From the NCBI GenBank assembly GCA_900321505.1, contig ONWK01000176.1, forward strand, positions 1-12,082: a stretch of DNA of 12,082 nucleotides. Direction: 5' to 3'. This DNA is from an uncultured Eubacteriales bacterium. GTDB lineage: Bacteria; Bacillota; Clostridia; Lachnospirales; Lachnospiraceae. How positions within the stretch are numbered: the stretch's first letter is position 1; every line of letters starts with the position of its first letter. The notes under the pieces were generated by a model. The model had not been told where the DNA came from and made no database searches. It saw only the letters and a list, made by a program, of their open reading frames with translations. The translations under genes were made by a program, and so were the position numbers. Below are positions 1 through 6,753 of the stretch, one piece after another.

Positions 1-69
1 CCCGCGAAAATAATAAAAATCAGTCTGTAAAGCAAGCTTTCCATCCGTGATTTTTATTATTTTCGCGGG
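1..69. repeat. Perfect 22-bp inverted repeat with 25-nt spacer
   Basis: The arms at 1-22 and 48-69 are exact reverse complements. Each has an A/T-rich core and a CCCGCG/CGCGGG outer end. The spacer at 23-47 holds a smaller dyad, AAAGC-AA-GCTTT. No T-run follows on the + strand, so it is not a textbook terminator for + transcription. It could be a bidirectional terminator, an extragenic palindrome or the end of a small mobile element. It starts at the window edge, so the arms may extend further upstream. Confidence 0.8.
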
Positions 70-102
70 GTGCTGAATAGTTACAATAACTTTATCAGAA
101 TG

Positions 103-134
103 AAGAGTCGCGGAATATCGCGGCTCTTCTTTTT
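103..134 (+). terminator. Rho-independent terminator
   Basis: A 10-bp stem (103-112 with 119-128, one T-G wobble) closes a 6-nt loop and is followed by C and five T residues. It would end a transcript entering from upstream of the window. It also separates that unit from the promoter at 158-186. Confidence 0.8.
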
Positions 135-157
135 AGCACCATTCTGCACCTTTTGGG

Positions 158-186
158 TTCAAAAAAAACTCATTTTATGATACAAT
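158..186 (+). promoter_or_regulatory. Sigma-A type promoter of the EAL gene
   Basis: The -35 TTCAAA (158-163) is separated by 17 bp from the -10 TACAAT (181-186). The -10 is extended by TG at 178-179. Transcription should start near 193, leaving a leader of about 110 nt before the ATG at 305. Confidence 0.65.
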
Positions 187-192
187 TGCCGC

Positions 193-304
193 AGTAGGGT
201 TCCAGAAAAACCAGTGAACGTTAAGGAAGCTGACAAAAAGTATTCTTTGATGCAAAGGGTTATATGATCTAGCGGTGATCAGCATAAGAAAAGGGAACAG
301 GCCT
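193..304 (+). promoter_or_regulatory. Structured 5' leader of the EAL gene
   Basis: This stretch holds no convincing gene. It can fold in competing ways. GCTGA (229-233) can pair with TCAGC (279-283), while TGATC (265-269) can pair with GATCA (277-281). CTTTG (245-249) can pair either with the upstream CAAA-A-AG (234-240) or with CAAAG (253-257). The string GATGCAAAG (249-257) is one base from the GACGCAAAG of the class I c-di-GMP aptamer, but the rest of that aptamer is not recognisable. A regulatory role is inferred only. Confidence 0.3.
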
Positions 305-2098
305 ATGTATGAGAATAAACTGAACCAATTGTATAAACCGGATCGTCTGCTTTATTACATGGATGCCACAGAAGAGGAGATTCATGCGTTCGCTGACGGA
401 GTAATTCCTGAAAGTATACTTAGGTATAAGGATTCGTTTGGCAATTACGATTATCCCGGTTTATTTTTTATTAAGTCATTTGACAGACCTGTTATCGGCA
501 TCGAGTACAGGATAGGAGATGACAGGATCGATTATCCCGGGGATCTCAATTCGATACGTCTTGCCGGGTCATATTACTATTCCATTGAAATGGATGATGA
601 GATTGAGATCAGCAGTCAGGCCATCAGAGAGCTTTTTATGAGTATAGCCGGTGACAGAACTGCTCACAGGGTGTACAGTGATCTTTCGATCAAAGACGAT
701 GCCGAAGTGATATCTATATATACACATGCCAGAAAACTCCGTATTCTTTATGAATGTACTGCCGATGGAGCATTGGCTGAAAGCATTATTTCGGATGATG
801 TAAGCTATTTTGATAAACCCTCACTGTATCAAATGGCTTTTCATGAACCCATTACCGGGCACTATAACTGGAATCATCTGTTAGCCTTTCTTGAAATGCC
901 GGCTTACAGAAATATCGATGATTATGCATTTGTTCATTTTGACATCAAGGAATTTCGTGTCATTAATGAGGTTTACGGTCATGATGCTGCAAATGTAGTA
1001 TTGCGTAATGTCGCAAAAGCTATGAATGAATCGGAATTTGTTTATGCCAGCGCACGTTGTCATAATGACAATTTTGCAATGATGATCAGGGACATGCCTG
1101 AGGATGAGACGGTACGCGTGCTTGAGGAATTCTTTGATTCGCTGTCACATTTAAAAGAAGATCCTGATTACAGGATATACTATCGATGCGGTGTGGTACC
1201 GATGCAAAGGACCATATTGTCCGGAAACCGTGTGGCCGATGCTGCTAAAATGGCACAGGCGCTTGGCAGGATTCCAAATAAAACGGAGATCACCATATAT
1301 ACGGATAAGATGCACGATGACCTGACATGGGGTGATCTTATCAAGGCGTATGTGGACACGGCTATAAAAAAAGATGAGTTCCATGTATTTCTGCAGCCCA
1401 AGTTTGATATAAACAGCGAAACCATAGAAGGTTCGGAAGCTTTGATCAGATGGAAATACAAAGGTAAGGAATTCCTTACCCCCGGACGATTCATACCGTT
1501 TTTTGAAAAAGACGGTTCTATCGGAAAGATAGATGACATAGTCCTGAGAAAGGTATGTTCCGCTCTTAACCGTTGGGAAAAAGAAGGAAAAGAGTTATAC
1601 CCGGTCTCTGTCAACTTATCTCGCAAAAGGCTAAGTGATATCAATCTGATCGACCACCTGGTTGAGATAATCGATAGTTATGGGGTCCGTCATGAGCTGA
1701 TCGATTTTGAACTGACAGAGAGCGCGACGTATGACAATAAAGAACAGATGATCCAGGTATTGAGTGAGCTTCGAAATAAGGGATTTAAGATTTCGATGGA
1801 TGACTTTGGAACGGGTTATTCTTCACTTTCGCTTCTGACCGAGATGCCGATCGATACGCTGAAGATAGATAAGAGTTTCGTTGATAAGATCGGCATGGAA
1901 AATGAACGAGAGGAAGACATCATCGTCATTCGGCTTATAATCGCACTTGCAAGAGAACTGGGAATCCTTTGTCTTGCTGAGGGTGCAGAGCAAAAGGAAC
2001 AGGTTGATCGTCTGCGTACACTTGGATGCAATGTTGTCCAGGGATATTACTATAGCAGACCGGTTCCGATAGAAGAGTTTGAAAAAAGGTACCTGTAG
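305..2098 (+). CDS. EAL c-di-GMP phosphodiesterase with degenerate GGDEF domain
   Basis: A soluble 597-residue protein predicted to hydrolyse cyclic-di-GMP to pGpG. From the ATG at 305, about 170 N-terminal residues form an unrecognised region. A GGDEF-like fold follows (about 175-335): the FDIKEF...INEVYGH core is present, but the signature reads HNDNF (253-257), so cyclase activity should be lost. The EAL domain (about 345-590) keeps its catalytic set: EAL 378-380, N437 in VNLSR, E469 in ELTES, D499-D500 in DDFGTGYSS, K520 in LKIDKSF, E559/E562 in AEGAEQ (usually AEGVET) and Q579 in VQGYYYSRP. No membrane segment is seen. A GTG at 275 is in frame but lacks a ribosome site, whereas AAGGGA (291-296) sits 8 nt before the ATG. 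The cyclase gene follows after 35 nt, probably in the same operon. The family is clear; the N-terminal input is unknown. Confidence 0.93.
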   Translation: MYENKLNQLYKPDRLLYYMDATEEEIHAFADGVIPESILRYKDSFGNYDYPGLFFIKSFDRPVIGIEYRIGDDRIDYPGDLNSIRLAGSYYYSIEMDDEIEISSQAIRELFMSIAGDRTAHRVYSDLSIKDDAEVISIYTHARKLRILYECTADGALAESIISDDVSYFDKPSLYQMAFHEPITGHYNWNHLLAFLEMPAYRNIDDYAFVHFDIKEFRVINEVYGHDAANVVLRNVAKAMNESEFVYASARCHNDNFAMMIRDMPEDETVRVLEEFFDSLSHLKEDPDYRIYYRCGVVPMQRTILSGNRVADAAKMAQALGRIPNKTEITIYTDKMHDDLTWGDLIKAYVDTAIKKDEFHVFLQPKFDINSETIEGSEALIRWKYKGKEFLTPGRFIPFFEKDGSIGKIDDIVLRKVCSALNRWEKEGKELYPVSVNLSRKRLSDINLIDHLVEIIDSYGVRHELIDFELTESATYDNKEQMIQVLSELRNKGFKISMDDFGTGYSSLSLLTEMPIDTLKIDKSFVDKIGMENEREEDIIVIRLIIALARELGILCLAEGAEQKEQVDRLRTLGCNVVQGYYYSRPVPIEEFEKRYL

Positions 2099-2133
2099 TT
2101 TACCAGATAATAAACGGGGAAAGATAACCGAGA

Positions 2134-3642
2134 ATGCATGATCAGGATCAAAAACTGAATAAGACTGTAAAAAATATCGGAATCCGTACATTGGCATCGG
2201 CATTTGTTATAATAACCATATTTCTTGTGGCCGCAGTCTTTATTGGATATCGTTTCTATGCAACCGAAAAAGAAGTATTGCAGCAGCAATGCGAACTGAA
2301 CGCCAAGGAATCTGCCGGAGCATATGATCGCTGCCTGCTTACAAGCGCCAATATTGTTACCGTTGCGGGGTATGCAGTGGATTCGATGATGAAATCAGGC
2401 AGGGATAATCAGGCAATTCTGGATTATCTGACCAATGAAACAAATTATATCGTTGCTACATTGGATCCCAGTACCACCGGTATCTACGGATTGATCAAAG
2501 ATGAATACCTTGACGGATCAGGATGGATTCCAGATGCGGATTATGTTCCTGCAGAACGTCCATGGTATATTGATACATTGAAATCAAAACGTGAGATAAC
2601 CTTCGTTGAACCTTATCTGGATGCTCAGACCCAAACTGTCATGATGACTGTAACTGATCTTCTCAGCGATGAGAAAAGTGTTATTGCCATGGACGTAAGT
2701 CTCGAACCGATCCAGCAGATCATCGAGGAGGTCTCTTCCTCCACTGAAGGCAGTCAGGCCTTTGTTATGGACGAAAGCGGAATCGTTGTGGCACATTCAG
2801 ATAAGAGCCAGCTGGGGGTGAATTACCTTACGGCCGCTGACAGCCTCGGTCATTCCATTGCTGACAGTATACTGAAAAAAGGGCAGATGAAGTTTGATCT
2901 GACAACAGAGGAAGGAGATTTCTCTGTCTATGTCGACACTCTGGAGGGCGGATGGTACAGCATCAGTCTGATCAATACCGATGTCTGGTATCAGCCGTTG
3001 CAGCGTACCGTGATCCTCATAGGTGTGGCTATGGCTCTGCTCATCGCATTTCTTACCATCGTATTTCTGCGCCTTAACGCAAAAAATCAGGCGCTTCAAA
3101 GGCTGCATACACGTATTGATCAGGAAAAACGCCGCGGTAATGAACTGCAGGCGCTTTCCGAAACCGACCGTATGACCGGCCTTTACGATCGTGTCAACGG
3201 AGAACGCAAGGTAAATGAACTGTTGGCCGATGATGTTGAAGGCGTATTTATGGAGTTTGATATAGATAATTTTAAATCTATAAATGATAACTATGGGCAT
3301 CAGGTGGGTGATCGTGTGATCCTTGAATTCGCCGGTGCTCTCCACAGCACCTTCCGCTCTAATGATATTACCATGCGGCTGGGAGGAGACGAATTCGGAG
3401 TCTTTGCGGTTGGTATCACAAAACGGGAAATGGCTGAGGCTATCATACATCGTATGTTCCATCATCTGGAAAATATTGACATCGAAGAACTGGGTGACAG
3501 GAAGGTCACTGCCAGTGTCGGTGCGGTGCTTTTTACCGGGAAGGAACAGGCGTCCTTCACCGAATTGTATGCTGACGTCGATTCCGCCATGTATACCAGC
3601 AAGAAGATTTCAGGCAACAGCCTTACATTTTGTAAAGACTGA
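2134..3642 (+). CDS. Membrane diguanylate cyclase, dCache sensor plus GGDEF
   Basis: A 502-residue receptor expected to make cyclic-di-GMP from two GTP in response to an extracellular ligand. The order is: short cytoplasmic N-terminus, TM1 (about 18-40), extracytoplasmic dCache-like domain (about 43-290, with the typical ERPWY segment at 141-145 and a second membrane-distal lobe containing FVMDESGIVVAH), TM2 (about 291-313), a short linker helix and a C-terminal GGDEF domain (about 345-500). The active site is intact: FDIDNFKSINDNYGH (375-389) and GGDEF (417-421). The RxxD product-inhibition site, RSND (408-411), lies five residues before GGDEF as in feedback-inhibited cyclases. The start has a weak ribosome site (GGGGAAAG, 2116-2123). 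It lies 35 nt after the EAL gene with no terminator between, so the two opposing enzymes are probably co-transcribed. The ligand is unknown. Confidence 0.94.
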   Translation: MHDQDQKLNKTVKNIGIRTLASAFVIITIFLVAAVFIGYRFYATEKEVLQQQCELNAKESAGAYDRCLLTSANIVTVAGYAVDSMMKSGRDNQAILDYLTNETNYIVATLDPSTTGIYGLIKDEYLDGSGWIPDADYVPAERPWYIDTLKSKREITFVEPYLDAQTQTVMMTVTDLLSDEKSVIAMDVSLEPIQQIIEEVSSSTEGSQAFVMDESGIVVAHSDKSQLGVNYLTAADSLGHSIADSILKKGQMKFDLTTEEGDFSVYVDTLEGGWYSISLINTDVWYQPLQRTVILIGVAMALLIAFLTIVFLRLNAKNQALQRLHTRIDQEKRRGNELQALSETDRMTGLYDRVNGERKVNELLADDVEGVFMEFDIDNFKSINDNYGHQVGDRVILEFAGALHSTFRSNDITMRLGGDEFGVFAVGITKREMAEAIIHRMFHHLENIDIEELGDRKVTASVGAVLFTGKEQASFTELYADVDSAMYTSKKISGNSLTFCKD

Positions 3643-3672
3643 TGGCTGAAACAATATAAATCGTTATTTCAT

Positions 3673-3710
3673 AGCCATATCATAGACTATTCTTTGATAT
3701 GGCTTTTTTA
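3673..3710 (+). terminator. Rho-independent terminator after the c-di-GMP genes
   Basis: A perfect 10-bp stem, AGCCATATCA (3673-3682) with TGATATGGCT (3695-3704), closes a 12-nt loop and runs into six T residues (3704-3709). It closes the EAL/cyclase operon 30 nt after its last stop codon. Confidence 0.9.
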
Positions 3711-3739
3711 TTGGCTTTAAATAAGATGTGTGTTATACT
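3711..3739 (+). promoter_or_regulatory. Promoter of the HMA/ZIP metal operon
   Basis: TTGGCT (3711-3716), a 17-bp spacer, and the -10 TATACT (3734-3739) with an upstream TG (3731-3732). The predicted start, near 3746, falls inside the dyad at 3744-3759. Confidence 0.65.
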
Positions 3740-3743
3740 GCAG

Positions 3744-3759
3744 GTTAGTGACAACTAAC
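3744..3759. promoter_or_regulatory. Operator-like dyad overlapping the start site
   Basis: GTTAGT (3744-3749) and ACTAAC (3754-3759) are exact inverted halves around GACA. The dyad begins 4 bp after the -10 box, a classic position for repressor binding. The TTAGT-N4-ACTAA shape broadly resembles sites of DtxR/MntR-type metalloregulators, and both downstream genes concern metals. Assignment to that family is inference; no regulator gene is in the window. Confidence 0.5.
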
Positions 3760-3912
3760 AGCAAGATTATATATGATTGTACAAAGGTGATTGATCAAAA
3801 TGAAAGATGCTTAATCTTTTGATGGAGAACAAGGGTATAATCCAAAGCTATGAATCCGGAAGATAAAGAACGTAAAGCGAAATACTCTAAAAAAAGAAAA
3901 GAGGACGAATTA
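3760..3912 (+). promoter_or_regulatory. Leader of the metal operon with a stem-loop
   Basis: About 150 nt between the dyad and the HMA start. ATCAAAA (3794-3800) can pair with TTTTGAT (3817-3823), and an alternative inner pairing AAAGAT/ATCTTT exists. An ATG at 3850 is in frame with the HMA gene, but it has no good ribosome site and would add a 21-residue lysine-rich extension. I recognise no known riboswitch. Confidence 0.3.
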
Positions 3913-4167
3913 ATGATTAAAACAACTATGAAGATCGAAGGGATGATGTGCGGGATGTGCGAGGCGCATGTATGTAGTGCGATACGAAGGGCTGTACCTT
4001 CTGCAAAGAAGGTGTCTGCATCAAGATCGAAGAAGGAAGCCTCATTCCTTTCAGAGAACGTGGTGGATAAGGTGTTGCTAAAAGCGGCCATAGACGAGAC
4101 AGGGTATGATTGTCAGTACATTGAATCTGAACCCTATAATAAGAAAGGATGGTTTGGAAGGGGATGA
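3913..4167 (+). CDS. Small HMA-domain heavy-metal-binding protein
   Basis: An 84-residue cytoplasmic protein made almost entirely of one HMA (heavy-metal-associated, ferredoxin-like) domain. The metal site is Met-Met-Cys-Gly-Met-Cys near residues 11-16 (C13, C16), followed by a helix and then the typical DETGYDC strand near the C-terminus. Such proteins bind soft or transition metals through the CxxC pair and act as metallochaperones or buffers. The start at 3913 is chosen because GAGGA (3901-3905) lies 7 nt upstream and because it begins at the HMA fold; the ATG at 3850 adds an unrelated basic tail. Its stop overlaps the ZIP transporter start as ATGA, so the two are translationally coupled and probably handle the same metal. 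Copper chaperones usually sit beside P-type ATPases, so pairing with a ZIP protein is less usual. Metal identity is not shown. Confidence 0.88.
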   Translation: MIKTTMKIEGMMCGMCEAHVCSAIRRAVPSAKKVSASRSKKEASFLSENVVDKVLLKAAIDETGYDCQYIESEPYNKKGWFGRG

Positions 4168-4943
4168 AAACGGTAATTACAGGGCTTTTGATCCCATTTA
4201 TCGGAACAGCCGGAGGAGCAGCCTGTGTATTCTTCCTGCGGAAGGAATTAAAACAATCAATTGAAAGGGCGCTGACAGGCTTTGCTGCGGGTGTTATGGT
4301 CGCAGCATCCATATGGAGCCTGATCGTTCCGGCCATAGAGCAGTCTGAGGATAAGGGAAGATGGGCTTTTCTCCCTGCTTTTATCGGATTTTGGCTGGGA
4401 ATCCTGTTCCTGCTCCTTCTGGACCATGTTATACCACACCTTCACAGAGAGATAAATCAGGTGGAAGGTCCAAAAAGCCACCTGTCAAGGACAGTCATGC
4501 TTGTGTTGGCTGTAACACTGCATAATATCCCTGAGGGAATGGCTGTGGGCGTTGTGTATGCCGGTCTGATGAACGGCTCGGGAACGATCACTGCAGGCGG
4601 AGCGCTGGCCCTGGCGATCGGTATAGCCATTCAGAATTTTCCCGAGGGAGCCATCATTTCCATGCCGCTGTATGCAGAAGGAAAAAGCAAGCCAAAATCC
4701 TTCTGGCTGGGCGTATTGTCCGGCGCAGTGGAGCCGGTTTTCGGAGGACTTACCGTACTGATCGCAGGTCTGGTGGTGCCGGCCATGCCGTATCTGCTGT
4801 CTTTTGCCGCAGGTGCCATGTTATATGTTGTTGTGGAGGAACTGATCCCGGAGATGTCAGCCGGTGAGCATTCAAATATCGGAGTTGTCTTCTTTGCCGT
4901 TGGATTCAGCCTGATGATGGCGCTGGATGTGGCATTAGGCTGA
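4164..4943 (+). CDS. ZIP-family divalent metal transporter
   Basis: A 259-residue polytopic membrane protein of the ZIP (Zrt/Irt-like) family, which moves zinc, iron, manganese or similar ions into the cytoplasm. About eight membrane helices are visible. The two signature helices carry the binuclear metal site: HNIPEG (about residues 120-125) and QNFPEG (about 158-163). The second has Gln where many ZIPs have His, as in the ZupT/GufA-like branch. A glutamate-bearing helix with VVEELIPE follows. The histidine-containing loop after LLLDHVIPHLH is short. The start at 4164 forms an ATGA overlap with the HMA stop. An in-frame ATG at 4149 is possible, but AAAGG abuts it directly; neither start has ideal ribosome-site spacing, so the N-terminus is uncertain by five residues. 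No terminator follows; the next promoter begins at the stop codon. Confidence 0.92.
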   Translation: MKTVITGLLIPFIGTAGGAACVFFLRKELKQSIERALTGFAAGVMVAASIWSLIVPAIEQSEDKGRWAFLPAFIGFWLGILFLLLLDHVIPHLHREINQVEGPKSHLSRTVMLVLAVTLHNIPEGMAVGVVYAGLMNGSGTITAGGALALAIGIAIQNFPEGAIISMPLYAEGKSKPKSFWLGVLSGAVEPVFGGLTVLIAGLVVPAMPYLLSFAAGAMLYVVVEELIPEMSAGEHSNIGVVFFAVGFSLMMALDVALG

Positions 4944-4971
4944 TGACTTTTTTTCTGAGGCATGGTACAAT
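4943..4971 (+). promoter_or_regulatory. Promoter of the P-loop gene
   Basis: The -10 TACAAT (4966-4971) is extended by TG (4963-4964). A weak -35, ATGACT, lies at 4943-4948 with 17-bp spacing. It overlaps the stop codon of the ZIP gene, so some read-through is possible. Confidence 0.55.
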
Positions 4972-4976
4972 AGCTA

Positions 4977-5049
4977 TCGCGAGGGCATGAGTCCTGAGCG
5001 AAGCAAAGGATAAAATTTTCCATTTCCCGGGAATTCCGGAATGGGGAAT
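4977..5049 (+). promoter_or_regulatory. Structured leader sharing a motif with the phosphatase leader
   Basis: Two stem-loops are visible. The first is imperfect: TCGC/GCGA with AGG/CCT inside, 4977-5001. The second is a 7-bp stem, ATTTCCC (5022-5028) with GGGGAAT (5043-5049), including one T-G wobble. Its loop contains a further palindromic GGGAATTCC. The ATAAAATTTT and CATTTCCC block at 5010-5028 recurs at nearly the same distance from the -10 box in the leader at 9780. The function is unknown. Confidence 0.4.
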
Positions 5050-5075
5050 CTGTTGCTATGTGGAAAGGAAGAACT

Positions 5076-6161
5076 ATGGAAAAATATACGGATCTGGAGC
5101 AGGCGCTCCAGGATACATCACTTGCTATGATCACCGATGATCTGTCAACACAGAAGGAACTCAACAAAGCATTTCTGAAATACAGAGTACTTTCAAAAAA
5201 ACAGAAGCGTTTCTCCGATTATTACTCCAACGAATTCTTTGGTCATACTGTACCGGAGATGTATGTTCAGGTAAAGGAAAAGCTGAAGGCGGATAATCAT
5301 ACCTTTAAAGAATGGCAGCTGCCGAATGAAAAACTCATGCTTTCAGAACCGGATCTTTACTACAAGGAAGAAAGCTTTAATTCCGGGGATACCAATATCT
5401 GCTTTATTCTAGGCCATTCCGGAAGCGGAAAATCCATGATGGCAAGAACTTTGGAGGGAGAGGATATCGATCATATCGAATTGGATGATCTTCTGCTCAC
5501 TAAGGATCATTTTACCATGGATGAACTTAAGGACTATTCGGATATGTTCTACAGCTTTTTTACCGGTGAAGGCGCAAAGTATTATATCGGGATAGAAGAG
5601 AGGGACAGTATTCCCAAGGAAGATTACGAGGATAAGGTTTTTATCGATTTTGTCAGGTTCGCCATGGATTACGCAGGGCAGCATCGGGATAAGAAATATA
5701 TCATCGACGGAATCTGGATCTATCTTTATTTCGATGATCCATCATTTTTTGAAGATTATGCAGTTTTTATCAAGGGAACGTCATTTCTTAAATCCAAGAT
5801 CCGCACGATGAAAAGAGAAATGCAGAGAGACAAGGAAACTCTGCAGGACAGGAAGCAGATGTTTGGAAGAGAAGTCCGTAATTATCTGCTTGATGAGGAT
5901 AAGATCAACAGCTACAGACTTTACTTTGGCAAACATCCGGACACTGTACTCCGGGCGGAGACGAATGAAGCATCAAAAAAAGATGAAACCGTTGTAAATG
6001 AGCTGCATAACATCAATAAATGTTTTGTTGATGAAGATGCAGAAGGGATCAATGCAATACTGAAGAAAGCGGAAGAGGACACGGAATTATCCAATTGGAA
6101 TAAGCTGCGGATAATCAACGAATGCATATCCGCATTGTTTGATCTTCGGAAAAGTAATTGA
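5076..6161 (+). CDS. P-loop NTPase, kinase-like, function unknown
   Basis: A 361-residue soluble protein. A roughly 105-residue helical, charged N-terminal region precedes a P-loop domain with a clear Walker A, GHSGSGKS (113-120), preceded by the strand NICFIL. IELDDL (134-139) follows where small kinases and zeta-type enzymes place a catalytic or substrate-binding acid. YIIDGIWIY (208-216) looks like the Walker B strand. An arginine-rich helix (243-266) could be the LID. The C-terminal 60 residues are helical and acidic. The layout suggests a nucleoside or small-molecule kinase-like phosphotransferase; no substrate can be named. A zeta toxin is possible by fold only, and no antitoxin-like partner is seen. 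The start at 5076 is preferred over the in-frame ATG at 5058 because AAAGGAAG (5064-5071) sits just before it. The redox-protein gene follows 49 nt later. Confidence 0.7.
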   Translation: MEKYTDLEQALQDTSLAMITDDLSTQKELNKAFLKYRVLSKKQKRFSDYYSNEFFGHTVPEMYVQVKEKLKADNHTFKEWQLPNEKLMLSEPDLYYKEESFNSGDTNICFILGHSGSGKSMMARTLEGEDIDHIELDDLLLTKDHFTMDELKDYSDMFYSFFTGEGAKYYIGIEERDSIPKEDYEDKVFIDFVRFAMDYAGQHRDKKYIIDGIWIYLYFDDPSFFEDYAVFIKGTSFLKSKIRTMKREMQRDKETLQDRKQMFGREVRNYLLDEDKINSYRLYFGKHPDTVLRAETNEASKKDETVVNELHNINKCFVDEDAEGINAILKKAEEDTELSNWNKLRIINECISALFDLRKSN

Positions 6162-6210
6162 TCGATCACCACATGATTATAGGAAAATGGATGATCGGAG
6201 GCAAAAAAAC

Positions 6211-6669
6211 ATGACACGAAGAGAAATGGCGATGGATAATTTCAGAAAGGGTTATAACTGTTCACAATCTATCGTGCTTGCTTTTCAGGATATGCTTCCC
6301 ATTGATATAGAGCCGGCCATGAAGATGGCATCATCCTTCGGAGGAGGGATGGGAAGACTTCGTGAGGTATGTGGTTCCGTAAGTGGGATCTTCATGATCG
6401 CAGGGCTGTTGTACGGTTATGACGGACCGGAAACAGGTCAGGTTAAAGCGGAGCATTATGCAGTAATACAGGAGCTGGCACACAGATTTGAAGAAAAGCA
6501 CGGAACGATCATCTGCAGGGAGATGCTGGGACTGAGTGTACGTCACGACTCCCCTGTTCCCGAGGCCAGAACGAAGGAGTATTATAAAAGGCGGCCGTGC
6601 ACGGAGATCATTGGGGATGCTGCAGAAATACTTGAACAGTTTATTCAGGAGAAACAAGGATCAATATGA
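6211..6669 (+). CDS. C_GCAxxG_C_C family redox-type protein
   Basis: A 152-residue cytoplasmic protein matching the C_GCAxxG_C_C family, small proteins with conserved cysteines proposed to bind a redox cofactor or metal; the biochemical role is not settled. Visible signatures are YNCSQS (C17), the glycine-rich FGGGMGR (43-49), CGSVSG (C54; consensus CGAxxG), CREMLG (C102) and RRPC (C130) before a C-terminal helix. Length and order are normal for the family. The start at 6211 has GGAGG (6197-6201) 9 nt upstream. A longer reading from a TTG at 6139 would overlap the preceding gene and has no support. It follows the P-loop gene with no terminator or obvious promoter between, so co-transcription is likely. 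Confidence 0.85.
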   Translation: MTRREMAMDNFRKGYNCSQSIVLAFQDMLPIDIEPAMKMASSFGGGMGRLREVCGSVSGIFMIAGLLYGYDGPETGQVKAEHYAVIQELAHRFEEKHGTIICREMLGLSVRHDSPVPEARTKEYYKRRPCTEIIGDAAEILEQFIQEKQGSI

Positions 6670-6673
6670 CAGC

Positions 6674-6702
6674 TTGCAACCTGAAGAAAAAAGCTTTATA
6701 AT
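6674..6702 (+). promoter_or_regulatory. Promoter of the seven-helix membrane protein gene
   Basis: TTGCAA (6674-6679), 17 bp, then a consensus TATAAT (6697-6702). It begins five bases after the stop codon of the redox-type gene. Transcription should start near 6709, giving a leader of about 45 nt. Confidence 0.7.
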
Positions 6703-6753
6703 ACCGCTTTGTTAAAATTAGTCAAAAAAAGCTTAAAGATTTAGGGGATTCAA

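Noticed and set aside
275..304. GTG start extending the EAL protein by ten residues
   Set aside because: No ribosome site precedes it, while the ATG at 305 has AAGGGA at good spacing.
2797..3465. 222-codon frame on the - strand
   Set aside because: Opposite the cyclase gene, whose dCache and GGDEF motifs are clear. No ribosome site or promoter supports it.
3323..3649. 108-codon + strand frame inside the cyclase gene
   Set aside because: Out-of-frame reading of the GGDEF-encoding region, with no ribosome site.
3801..3815. Four-codon leader frame (Met-Lys-Asp-Ala) before the HMA gene
   Set aside because: An AAGGTG lies upstream, but the spacing is long and such a short frame can occur by chance. 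It is not enough to claim a leader peptide.
4977..5010. Hammerhead-like string ATGAG...GAAG in the P-loop gene leader
   Set aside because: The conserved CUGAUGA and GAAA core elements are not both present and the required helices do not form.
5076..6161. Zeta-type toxin of a toxin-antitoxin pair
   Set aside because: Only the general P-loop kinase fold fits; there is no short antitoxin gene beside it and the flanking regions are atypical.
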